In this document: in pieces, positions 17,480-25,332 of the stretch
Layout: each line of letters opens with the position of its first letter
How positions within the stretch are numbered: the stretch's first letter is position 1
Assembly: GCA_016933965.1 (NCBI GenBank)
Contig: JAFGTS010000023.1
Location: 1 to 64,000, forward strand
Reading direction: 5' to 3'
Length of the DNA: 64,000 bases
DNA from: Deltaproteobacteria bacterium
GTDB lineage: Bacteria > Desulfobacterota > Syntrophia > Syntrophales > UBA2210
The notes under the pieces: generated by a model
Told to the model about the DNA's origin: nothing
The model's input: only the letters and a program-made list of their open reading frames with translations
Databases searched by the model: none
Translations under genes and position numbers: made by a program

Positions 17480-18604
17480 ATGGAAAGGCCGGATACTTTT
17501 TCAATAACCATCGTCGGTGCGGGCATGGTGGGACTGGCCGCAGCCGAGGAACTGGCGGGTCGCTTCACCCGGGTACTGGTGGTGGAAAAGAACGAATCCT
17601 TCGGGCGGGAGATCAGCAGCAGGCACAGCGGCGTGGTGCATGCCGGTCTCTATTATCCCCCCGGGTCCCTCAAGGCCCGGTTCTGCAGGGAAGGAAACGG
17701 GCTTCTCTACGACATGTGCCGCGCGCGCCGGATCCCTCACAGGAAGACGGGAAAACTCATTATCGCGCTGAATGCCGATGATGAAATGTTGCTGGAGGCG
17801 ATCAGGGACCGCGCCGAATCGAACGGTGTTGGCGACCTGTCGTTACTCTCGAAAAAAGAGGTGGGGCTGAAAGAGCCGGCCCTCAGGGCCCGGAGCGCCC
17901 TTTTCTCTCCCTCGACAGGCATAATCGACGCGCACCTGCTCATGCGCTCCATGATGATCGCCGCCGAATCATCGGGTGCGATCATCGCTTACAGATCACG
18001 GGTGACCGGCATCGAGTTCACGGGACGACGCTACCGGGTGGAGATCAATAACGGTGCATACCGGTTCGAAACAGATGTTCTTATCAATTGCGGCGGGCTT
18101 CATGCGGATTTCCTGGCGTCCCTGGCAGGGATCGACATCGATGCCGCCGGATACCGGCTGCACTACTGCAAGGGGAGTTACTTTTCGGCCTCGCCCGCCC
18201 CGGCCATCACTCACCTTGTCTATCCGGCGATCCCTTACGATGCCGTCGGTCTCGGCATCCATACAACGCTTGATCTGGGCGGCCGGGTCCGCTTCGGCCC
18301 GGATACCGAGTATGTTGAAAGCCCGGAATATACGGTGAGCGAAGCGAAAAGGGAATTCTTCTGGCGGGAGGTTTCATCCTACCTCCCCGCCGTTACGAAG
18401 GGATCCCTTCACCCCGATATGAGCGGCGTACGGCCGAAACGCCAGGGGCCGGGGGACACCTTCCGTGATTTCTGCATCAGCGAGGAAGGAGAAAAGGGGT
18501 GTCCCGGCCTGATCAACCTGATCGGCATCGAATCGCCCGGCCTGACCGCCTGTATTCCCATCGCGCGGCACCTGTCCGGTATCGTGGGCGGGATTGTCAG
18601 ATAA
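17480..18604 (+). CDS. FAD-dependent oxidoreductase, L-2-hydroxyglutarate oxidase (LhgO)-like
   Basis: A 374-residue DAO-family flavoprotein. The N-terminal dinucleotide-binding motif is VGAGMVGLAAAEEL (about 12-25) with an acidic residue closing strand 2 (VVEKN). SSRHSGVVHAGLYYPPGSLKA (about 46-66) closely follows the LhgO signature, and HLLMRSMMIAAESSG lies in the substrate domain. LhgO passes electrons from L-2-hydroxyglutarate to the quinone pool, so that or a related 2-hydroxy acid is the likely substrate. It lies 17 bases after the small protein in a three-gene unit starting with the Memo-like gene. Confidence 0.85.
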   Translation: MERPDTFSITIVGAGMVGLAAAEELAGRFTRVLVVEKNESFGREISSRHSGVVHAGLYYPPGSLKARFCREGNGLLYDMCRARRIPHRKTGKLIIALNADDEMLLEAIRDRAESNGVGDLSLLSKKEVGLKEPALRARSALFSPSTGIIDAHLLMRSMMIAAESSGAIIAYRSRVTGIEFTGRRYRVEINNGAYRFETDVLINCGGLHADFLASLAGIDIDAAGYRLHYCKGSYFSASPAPAITHLVYPAIPYDAVGLGIHTTLDLGGRVRFGPDTEYVESPEYTVSEAKREFFWREVSSYLPAVTKGSLHPDMSGVRPKRQGPGDTFRDFCISEEGEKGCPGLINLIGIESPGLTACIPIARHLSGIVGGIVR

Positions 18605-18631
18605 CACGCACATGGAAGCACCTTTTTCGCG

Positions 18632-18661
18632 TTGACAGACAACGGGGCTTTCCCCTATACT
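18632..18661 (+). promoter_or_regulatory. sigma-70 promoter for the membrane protein gene
   Basis: TTGACA (18632-18637) and TATACT (18656-18661) with an 18-base spacer, about 105 bases before the ATG at 18768. Confidence 0.65.
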
Positions 18662-18767
18662 TCCGAAAGGCCCGGAATCAGATAAAAAAGAGGTTCTTCT
18701 CCCGTTTAGTTGCAGAAAAGGGTTCAAGGGGTCAAGGGTTTGTCATTGTAAGGAAGGAGGGAGTGGT

Positions 18768-19421
18768 ATGACGGAAGCATCACGGTTGGCTCTTGAAGGA
18801 TTGAGGGACCTCACCACGTTGAAGTGGTATGTGATCCCCCTGCTCGCGCTTGTCTTTTATGTCTATACGGCGGAGATGAAAAAGGCCTGGACGACAGGCA
18901 ACTGGAACGCCATTTTCGCAGGTCTTACCATTTTCGGCATGGACTTTTTCAATGAGACCTGGAACGGCTGGGTGTTCCATTTCACCCAGTGGTCGGCTGT
19001 CTGGACCACGCCGGGTGATACGGCGCTGCGCACCCTGGTGGGGTGGAATATCGAGATCATGTTCATGTTCGCGATCTTGGGTATCATTTTTTACAATACC
19101 CTCTTTGAGGACCGGCGGATCAAAATTCTCGGTATTCCGAACTGGTGGTTCTGGGCGGTCGCTTACGCGGCCTTCTGTGTCTTCGTGGAAGTCCTCCTCA
19201 ACATGGGGGGCCACCTGGTCTGGGAGTACGAGTACTGGTTCCGGTCATTCAAGGGGATCTGGTTGATCTTCTTCTTCGGTTACCTGCACTTTTACGTTGC
19301 CGCCGTGATCGTCATCGGCCTGCGGACCATCAAGGCGAAGGCGATCACGGTAAGTATCATCTATGCCGTGCCGATCATCATGAACATTGTGGCCTTCGGA
19401 TTCCTCGGCTGGGTGTACTGA
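18768..19421 (+). CDS. polytopic membrane protein of unknown function
   Basis: A 217-residue protein with six or so hydrophobic segments (about residues 20-32, 45-62, 85-112, 125-145, 158-185 and 190-215) and many tryptophans, for example NETWNGWVFHFTQWSAVW near 62-79. AAGGAGG precedes the ATG. I do not recognise the family. Conserved-looking polar residues inside the hydrophobic stretches (Asp-Phe-Phe-Asn-Glu near 60, Glu in FCVFVEVLLNMGG near 142) could bind a ligand. It has its own promoter and stands alone between the oxidase and a convergent aminotransferase. Confidence 0.75.
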   Translation: MTEASRLALEGLRDLTTLKWYVIPLLALVFYVYTAEMKKAWTTGNWNAIFAGLTIFGMDFFNETWNGWVFHFTQWSAVWTTPGDTALRTLVGWNIEIMFMFAILGIIFYNTLFEDRRIKILGIPNWWFWAVAYAAFCVFVEVLLNMGGHLVWEYEYWFRSFKGIWLIFFFGYLHFYVAAVIVIGLRTIKAKAITVSIIYAVPIIMNIVAFGFLGWVY

Positions 19422-19447
19422 AGGACATTGGATGCGGGTCGGCTGTT

Positions 19448-20362
19448 TCAGAGCGGGAAGAGCCAGTCGGCGAAACGATCGTCTTGTCCCGCCGTGATCC
19501 GGTCCATCAGGTTCGCCAAGTGCCGGGTGAGAGGCCCCGGGGTGCCCTCTATCACCCGGCCTTCTATTTTCCCGATGGGTCGTACCCGGTACAGGGTACC
19601 TCCAAGGAATATCTCATCGGCGTCGGTCAGAATGCCTGAGGAGAGGGGTTCTTCCCGTGTCTCTATGCCCTCCACCGTGGCCGCCTGAAGTAGGGACAGG
19701 CGGGTGATGCTTGCCAGGACCGGTCCGAGCGACGGTGTCAGGAGAACGCCGTCCTTGACAAAGAAGACGGATTCCGTGGCTCCCTCGGCGATTCCTCCCT
19801 CCGTGTCGAGCATGATCACGTAATCAAAGCCCCTCTTGAGCGCCTCCCGGCGGGCCACCATGCCGTTCAGGTAATTTGCCGCGACCTTTGCTTCCACGGG
19901 TACCGTCTCCGGGTCCAGTTTCCGCCATCGTGACAGGCAGGCACTGAACCCGCCCGGTGCCGGTGTCCCTGCTTTTGAAGGATTCACGCTGCCGTTGAAG
20001 GCAAAGATCGCTACATCCAGCGATTCCTGCGGCGGCAGCACTTCATAGGAGATCTGCGGGTAATAACCGATTATTTTAATAAAACCCGCCGCCAGCGAGT
20101 TTTTTTGAACGGTTTGCCTGACCGCGTGAGCGATTTCCTTCTTCGTCAGAGGTACCGTCATTTCGAGCAGTTCGGCGGACCTGAAGAAACGGTGGATGTG
20201 CTCATCAAGCCTGAAGAGAGCCCTTCCGCCCGGTATCTCGTGGAAACTGAGCACTTCGAATATGGCCGAGCCGCGGCCGAAGCTGTGACTTAAGATAGGG
20301 ACCGTTGCACGGCTCTCGGGAATGAAATTTCCGTTGAAATAGGCAATGCCGGTGTCCGTCAT
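19448..20362 (-). CDS. class IV aminotransferase (branched-chain or D-amino-acid type)
   Basis: A 304-residue PLP enzyme of fold type IV. YFNGNFIPE at the start, SFGRGSAIFEVL (about 27-38), the Lys of VEAKVAANYLNGMVARREAL as the likely PLP-binding lysine, and GIAEGATESVFFV (about 200-212) are the signatures shared by branched-chain aminotransferases, D-amino-acid aminotransferases and aminodeoxychorismate lyase. The exact substrate is not decided by these motifs. I chose the ATG at 20362, preceded by AGGA; an earlier in-frame start at 20404 has no support. It is divergent from marR across 274 bases. Confidence 0.85.
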   Translation of the reverse strand: MTDTGIAYFNGNFIPESRATVPILSHSFGRGSAIFEVLSFHEIPGGRALFRLDEHIHRFFRSAELLEMTVPLTKKEIAHAVRQTVQKNSLAAGFIKIIGYYPQISYEVLPPQESLDVAIFAFNGSVNPSKAGTPAPGGFSACLSRWRKLDPETVPVEAKVAANYLNGMVARREALKRGFDYVIMLDTEGGIAEGATESVFFVKDGVLLTPSLGPVLASITRLSLLQAATVEGIETREEPLSSGILTDADEIFLGGTLYRVRPIGKIEGRVIEGTPGPLTRHLANLMDRITAGQDDRFADWLFPL

Positions 20363-20590
20363 GTCCTGTTTTCCTCCATCTCGACAGGGGGTATGCGTGC
20401 ACATAAAAAGGGCACTACTCTATGGCGGTGTGAAGGAAAAATCAATATATTAATGTGGCGTATTCGGAAAAAAGTCCCTGTGCCGCGGCCGGTTGCTTGT
20501 ATAACAAATGGGTGAGACCCCTGTGGAAAATGTGTTGCTCCGGAAGAAACTTCATGATACATTCCTGCATCAGGCGCAATATTTCAACAC

Positions 20591-20614
20591 TGAATATTAT
20601 TGTTATGATATTCA
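20591..20614. promoter_or_regulatory. palindromic operator overlapping an extended -10 promoter of marR
   Basis: TGAATATTAT (20591-20600) and ATGATATTCA (20605-20614) form an inverted repeat with nine of ten positions paired around TGTT. TGTTATGAT at 20601-20609 reads as an extended -10 element, so a dimer bound here would block the promoter. The marR start is 23 bases downstream. Autoregulation by the MarR protein is the simplest reading. Confidence 0.65.
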
Positions 20615-20636
20615 TTGCACAGAAAACGAGGCAACT

Positions 20637-21137
20637 ATGAGCCGGGAACCGACAGGTGAGGAGATCAGGGAGATCATCTACCTGATCCGCAGACTCATTC
20701 AGGCAGGGTACCTGTATAACAAGGAGCTTGATAAACAATACCATGTCAGCGCACCGCAACTGCATTGCCTGATCGCCCTGCGGGAGAAAGGACCGCTTCC
20801 TCCGTCGCAGATAGCGAAAGCCATCATGGTGAAGTCAAGCACGGTAACAGGTATTATCGATCGGCTTGAGTACAAGGGACTCGTGAGAAGAAACCGGAAT
20901 TCCCCTGACCGCCGGGTGATCCATATCGAATTGACCGAGCAGGGCACGGAGCTTGCTCAGAACGCGCCGCCGCCCATTCAGCAGAAGATCCTCGACGGAT
21001 TGAAGGAGTTGCCCCAGGAAGAAGTGGCCCGGATCATCGGCAGCATGAAACGCCTGACCGAGATGCTGGACGTGGATCTGGACCCCGAAGAACTGGATCC
21101 CGGCCAATCCTCATCCTTTCCGGACCATGCCATTTAG
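20637..21137 (+). CDS. MarR-family transcriptional regulator
   Basis: A 166-residue winged-helix regulator. LHCLIALREKGPLPPSQIAKAI, the recognition helix MVKSSTVTGIIDRLEYKGLV (about 61-80) and the wing RNRNSPDRRVIHIELTEQG are classic MarR features. The C-terminal helix forms the dimer interface and is followed by an acidic tail. I chose the ATG at 20637, which has GAGG five bases upstream and leaves the palindrome and promoter outside the gene; a longer in-frame reading from 20508 would place them inside it. The ligand is unknown. The divergent aminotransferase gene is a possible second target. Confidence 0.9.
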   Translation: MSREPTGEEIREIIYLIRRLIQAGYLYNKELDKQYHVSAPQLHCLIALREKGPLPPSQIAKAIMVKSSTVTGIIDRLEYKGLVRRNRNSPDRRVIHIELTEQGTELAQNAPPPIQQKILDGLKELPQEEVARIIGSMKRLTEMLDVDLDPEELDPGQSSSFPDHAI

Positions 21138-21169
21138 GTGCGGGGTCTCTCATATCCCCCGCGATATGG

Positions 21170-21769
21170 TTACTGCCGGACCGTCAAACGCTGCCCCGGA
21201 TATATCGGTTTTTTCTGTGATATGCCGTTGAGGCGGCAGAGTTCGTTGACGCTCATGCCGTAGGTGCCGGCGATCCCCGTCAGGGTCTGGCCCCGGCGAA
21301 CCGTATGGTACTTCGTCGCGGGCGCCGGGAATGCGGATCCCGATGATCCGGCCTTCGTCACTATGGCGGCCGGCACGGCGGGAGGGGCATTCAGGGCTTT
21401 CCGGAGGATCCGGACCTCTTCAGTGAGTATATCGATCCGACCGGCGAGCAGGCTCTTTGTCGCTGAAAGCTCCGTTCTCAATGCCTCGATCTGCGCCGCC
21501 GCGTTGTTCGTTTCCACAGCGATCTCAGGAGTCTTTTCGGGAACAGCCGTCATTTCCCCGTCATTGCCGCAACGGGCGATAAAGAACACAACGAGTACAC
21601 AAATAAGGAGCACCCCCGCGATAAGCTTTTTCCGGGGTGTCGTGCTCGAAAATGTGCTTTTCCCGGGCCGGGAGTCCCCGCCCGGCGGTTCTTCGGCGAT
21701 ACTGTGTATCTGGTCCCGGAGATCGTCAATATCTATTTCGATGTCCCGATCACGCAATTCATCGTTCAT
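21170..21769 (-). CDS. membrane-anchored LysM-domain protein
   Basis: A 199-residue protein with an acidic cytoplasmic N-terminus (about 1-45), one transmembrane helix (about 50-68), a coiled-coil stretch (about 88-125), a Pro/Ala linker and a C-terminal LysM domain (about 153-198, YHTVRRGQTLTGIAGTYGMS to PGQRLTV). It is probably anchored in the inner membrane and binds peptidoglycan. I chose the ATG at 21769 because GAGG sits five bases upstream; an ATG at 21793 is also possible. It converges with marR. Confidence 0.82.
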   Translation of the reverse strand: MNDELRDRDIEIDIDDLRDQIHSIAEEPPGGDSRPGKSTFSSTTPRKKLIAGVLLICVLVVFFIARCGNDGEMTAVPEKTPEIAVETNNAAAQIEALRTELSATKSLLAGRIDILTEEVRILRKALNAPPAVPAAIVTKAGSSGSAFPAPATKYHTVRRGQTLTGIAGTYGMSVNELCRLNGISQKKPIYPGQRLTVRQ

Positions 21770-21980
21770 GATACCCTCATCATAGGTCGTCATTAACGGC
21801 TTTCACCCGTATGCCGTCATACGTAGCAGAGACCGCCTGATCCGTCAAGGTTTCCGCCACCTCCCCCGGAACCCCTGCGGCCGGAGCGTTTTGAACGGTC
21901 AAATATCCCGGTATCAACATGGAAAAAACGGCAGATTGAAGTGTAATATCATTGTGTTGACATAAAAATTGTGACCGCCA

Positions 21981-22021
21981 GTCAAAGATTGGTTGACAGA
22001 AGCAACGTTCCGTTTTATAAA
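21981..22021 (+). promoter_or_regulatory. consensus promoter with inverted repeat over the -35
   Basis: TTGACA (21993-21998) and TATAAA (22016-22021) are 17 bases apart, a near-perfect sigma-70 promoter for the acyl-CoA dehydrogenase that begins at 22087. GTCAA (21981-21985) and TTGAC (21993-21997) form an inverted repeat with 7 bases between, covering the -35, so repressor control is likely. A second TTGACA lies at 21957-21962. The rest of the 21770-22086 gap holds nothing I recognise. Confidence 0.75.
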
Positions 22022-22086
22022 AACACCTTCGACGTTCGCAAATACTCCTGAAAGGGTGTAAATACCGTTAGATCGAAGGAGGCATT

Positions 22087-23910
22087 ATGGCAAGTCAATG
22101 GTTAGACGAAAGGGATATGAGGTTCCTGCTTCATGAAGTATTGAAGATCGGTGACGAGCTTCTTGGAAAGGCCCGTTTTTCGGATCACGATGCAGATATG
22201 GTAAACATGGTGCTGTCCGAGGGTGCCAAGTACACAGAGAACGAACTGGCTCCGACCTACCCCGATGAAGTGCATCGGAAACCCGTGGAAGTTGTGTTCA
22301 AGGATGGGAACGTTTACGTACCCGAGGTATACCACCGGCTCTGGAAGCTTTACTGTGACGGCGGATGGATGGCCGTTGCCGACAGTTACGAGGTCGGCGG
22401 GCAGCAGTTTCCTGCCGTCGTTGCCGCGGCCTGTTCGAACATGTTCCTGGCCGGCAATCAGGCGTTTCTGATGTATGCCGGTCTGACCCATGGAGCGGCC
22501 CGGCTTGTCGAGGACTTTTTCCAGCATGAATTGAGAAGTATCATACTTGAAAAGATGTACACCGGCCAGTGGGCCGGGACCATGTGTCTCACCGAACCGG
22601 GTGCCGGTTCCGATGTCGGTGCCCTGAAGACCACGGCAAAACGGAATCCCGACGGCACCTTTTCCATTACGGGGACAAAGATATTCATTTCCGCCGGCGA
22701 CCATGACCTGACGGAAAACATCATTCACCCCGTGCTGGCCCGTATCGAGGGAGATCCTTCCGGGACCAAGGGGATCTCGATCTTCGTGGTTCCCAAGTAC
22801 CGGATCAATCCCGACAGTTCGATCGGCGAGTTCAACGACGTCGTCACGGGTAACATCGAAAGCAAGATGGGGATCCACGGGAACGCCACCTGCACCCTGA
22901 ACTTCGGTGACAGCGGAAAATGCATCGGATACCTCATGGGTGAGGAACGTGAAGGCATGAAGATCATGTTCCACATGATGAACGAAGAACGGCAGGGCGT
23001 CGGAATGATGGGAGTGTCCCTTGCCACGGCGGCCTACCTGCATGCCCTCAGCTATGCCAAGGAGCGGTTCCAGGGGTCGAGTATCATGGCCATGAAAGAC
23101 CCTAATGCCCCCCAGGTTCCCATCATTCAGCATCCCGATATACGAAGAACACTCCTGAAGATGAAATCCTACGTGGATGGCATGAGGATGCTCGCCTATT
23201 ACTGCTACTTCGCCATGGACAAGCATGCCATTGCCGAGACGGATGAGGACACGGAGAAATGGCAGGGCATGATCGAAATGCTGACGCCCATCGTCAAATC
23301 CTACTGCACCGAGTGGGGAATGATGGTATGTGATCACGCCGTCCAGACCTACGGCGGGTACGGGTATTGCCGCGAGTACCCCGTGGAACAGATGATGCGG
23401 GACCAGAAGATCAACTGTATCTACGAAGGAACCAACGGCATCCAGGCGCTCGACCTGCTCGGCAGGAAACTGGGCATGAAGAAAGGGCTTTACTTCATGA
23501 ACCTCCTCGGTGCCGCCCAGGCGGAAGTCGCCAAGGCAAAGGAAATAGAGAACTTCAAGGATGAAGCGGGCATCGTGGAGAACGCCCTGAATTCCTGCGC
23601 GTCAACGGCGATGCAGTTCAGCCAGTTGATAAAATCAAATCCCTTTGTTCCCCTTATTGCGGCGAGCGATTACCTGAACGCCTTCGGTGACGCACTGCTT
23701 GGCTGGTACCATCTCTGGATGGCGCGGATCGCCACGGAGAATATGCCCAATGCCGTGTCGGATCAGGACAGGATGTTCTACACCGGCAAGATCGAGGGCG
23801 CCAAGTTCTTCATCAACCGGGTGGTGTCACTGGTCCCGGCAAGAATGGAAACGCTGGTCAAGGATGAGACCAGCGCGATGAGGATCCCCGAGGAGGCCTT
23901 TGCCGTATAG
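22087..23910 (+). CDS. acyl-CoA dehydrogenase, long form with C-terminal extension
   Basis: A 607-residue flavoprotein that introduces a 2,3-double bond into an acyl-CoA and passes electrons to ETF. CLTEPGAGSDVGALKTTA (about 172-189) binds FAD, and IYEGTNGIQALDL (about 445-457) includes the likely catalytic base Glu447. Ordinary members have about 380 residues; this one has an N-terminal extension and a roughly 130-residue C-terminal domain, as in the group that includes 3-methylthiopropionyl-CoA dehydrogenase (DmdC) and related long enzymes. Its substrate is not decided. It has a strong promoter, GAAGGAGG before its ATG and a strong terminator, so it is an independent, probably well-expressed gene. 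Confidence 0.93.
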   Translation: MASQWLDERDMRFLLHEVLKIGDELLGKARFSDHDADMVNMVLSEGAKYTENELAPTYPDEVHRKPVEVVFKDGNVYVPEVYHRLWKLYCDGGWMAVADSYEVGGQQFPAVVAAACSNMFLAGNQAFLMYAGLTHGAARLVEDFFQHELRSIILEKMYTGQWAGTMCLTEPGAGSDVGALKTTAKRNPDGTFSITGTKIFISAGDHDLTENIIHPVLARIEGDPSGTKGISIFVVPKYRINPDSSIGEFNDVVTGNIESKMGIHGNATCTLNFGDSGKCIGYLMGEEREGMKIMFHMMNEERQGVGMMGVSLATAAYLHALSYAKERFQGSSIMAMKDPNAPQVPIIQHPDIRRTLLKMKSYVDGMRMLAYYCYFAMDKHAIAETDEDTEKWQGMIEMLTPIVKSYCTEWGMMVCDHAVQTYGGYGYCREYPVEQMMRDQKINCIYEGTNGIQALDLLGRKLGMKKGLYFMNLLGAAQAEVAKAKEIENFKDEAGIVENALNSCASTAMQFSQLIKSNPFVPLIAASDYLNAFGDALLGWYHLWMARIATENMPNAVSDQDRMFYTGKIEGAKFFINRVVSLVPARMETLVKDETSAMRIPEEAFAV

Positions 23911-23941
23911 GATACTCTTGGATCTGTCAGGGAATAAGGAA

Positions 23942-23976
23942 AGCGGGAACGGCCGGAGCCGTTCCCGCTTTTTTTT
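23942..23976 (+). terminator. rho-independent terminator
   Basis: AGCGGGAACGGC (23942-23953) pairs perfectly with GCCGTTCCCGCT (23958-23969) around CGGA and is followed by eight T residues. It ends the acyl-CoA dehydrogenase transcript. Confidence 0.95.
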
Positions 23977-24026
23977 CATCCTGCCGGTCCCGGGGAAAGG
24001 ACCTTCGGGGAAGAAACGACCCGCTT

Positions 24027-25304
24027 TCAACAGACATGCGACCTTTCGTGACGCGGCCCGGCCGCCAGGATCGCCGCAAAACCTGCCACGCAGAAAAGAC
24101 AGGAACCGATGAAGGCGATATCGTAACTGCCGGTTCCGTCGTATATCAGGCCGCCCGCAAAGGGAGACGCCGAGGAGAAGAGCGTGAAAAGCGGTGAGAT
24201 GACCCCCATTATGGAGGCGAAGGCGTTCGGTCCGAAGTAATTGCCGATGATGGTCGGCATCAGGATAAAGGCGCAGCCGAATCCGATGCCGACAAAGACG
24301 GAATAGAGATAGAGAGACAGGGCCTGTTCGGCGTGCATGCACAGAAAAATGCCGGCGCACTCCAGGAGCAGCGCGCCCGCCCACAGGTACCGGGGTTCTA
24401 TCCTGTCGCCGAGCAATCCACCCGCGAGCCTGCCGATGATGCTGAAAAGGGTTATCAGACCGAGGGACAGGGCGGCGGTGATCGGCGGGAACCCCTGGTC
24501 GATGAGATGGATGACGCCATGGGAGACGCAAAAGAGATAGGGAACAAGGAATCCCAGTATCCCCGCAAAAACGAGCCACAGCGTCCCGGTCCGGAGAGCG
24601 TCCCGGGCCGTCCACTGTCTGGTCGTGTGATACACTCCCACGGAGGTATGTGGCGAACCTTCTTCGCTGTATTCCGTCGCTTCATCCGCTCCATAGGGGA
24701 CCTGCCCGAGGTCTGAGGGTCTGTTCTTGACGAAGCACAGGCTGAGAAGAAAGGCCGCGGTGCAGAGAGCCGCCAGACAAAGCCATCCCGTTTTCCAGTT
24801 ACCGCCGGCTTCCGTCATGATGAGGTTCAATGCCGGGGCGGCGATGAAACCGCCGATACCCGCCGCGGTGAGGGCGAGCGACATGGCAAGTGCCCTCTTC
24901 CTGACGAACCAGATCGTCACCCCCGTCTGAACGCCCAGAACGCCGCCGAAGCCGATGCCGAAGCCGATGAGAATGCCGAAAACGGCGAGAAAGAGGATCG
25001 GAGTGGTCACGATCGTGGTCATCAGGACGGCCCCGATCGCGGCAAGGATGGACCCGAGGGCAAGAGTGCAGCGAATCCCTCTGCGATTGATCAGATAGGC
25101 GATGAAGGGTGCGGAAAGACCGCTCTGGATCAGGTGGAAGAGGGCGAAACCGGCCCCCAGGGTCTTGCGGCTCATGGCGAGGTCCTGCACCATGAGAGTG
25201 TTGATCACGTTGGCCCCGTAAAAGACAAAGCCCACATTGATGCAGTAGACACACCAGAAAACGGCGAGAAGCCGCCAACCATAAAATGTTCCGTTATTGT
25301 TCAT
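24027..25304 (-). CDS. MFS transporter, oxalate/formate antiporter-like
   Basis: A protein of about 425 residues with twelve predicted transmembrane helices in two halves. GWRLLAVFWCVYCIN at the start, FGIGFGGVLGVQTGVTIWFVRKRALAMS (about 110-137) in the first half and the RLAGGLLGDRIEPR loop between helices 8 and 9 are typical of the OFA/monocarboxylate group. Import or exchange of a small carboxylate is the likely role. ATG 25304 is chosen; a GTG at 25328 is nearly as good and would leave only 4 bases after the upstream stop. It is the last gene of the leftward acid-activation unit, so it probably carries the acid that the CoA ligase activates. Confidence 0.85.
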   Translation of the reverse strand: MNNNGTFYGWRLLAVFWCVYCINVGFVFYGANVINTLMVQDLAMSRKTLGAGFALFHLIQSGLSAPFIAYLINRRGIRCTLALGSILAAIGAVLMTTIVTTPILFLAVFGILIGFGIGFGGVLGVQTGVTIWFVRKRALAMSLALTAAGIGGFIAAPALNLIMTEAGGNWKTGWLCLAALCTAAFLLSLCFVKNRPSDLGQVPYGADEATEYSEEGSPHTSVGVYHTTRQWTARDALRTGTLWLVFAGILGFLVPYLFCVSHGVIHLIDQGFPPITAALSLGLITLFSIIGRLAGGLLGDRIEPRYLWAGALLLECAGIFLCMHAEQALSLYLYSVFVGIGFGCAFILMPTIIGNYFGPNAFASIMGVISPLFTLFSSASPFAGGLIYDGTGSYDIAFIGSCLFCVAGFAAILAAGPRHERSHVC

Positions 25305-25332
25305 AGATCTCGTGTGAACCTGCCTCACCCGT

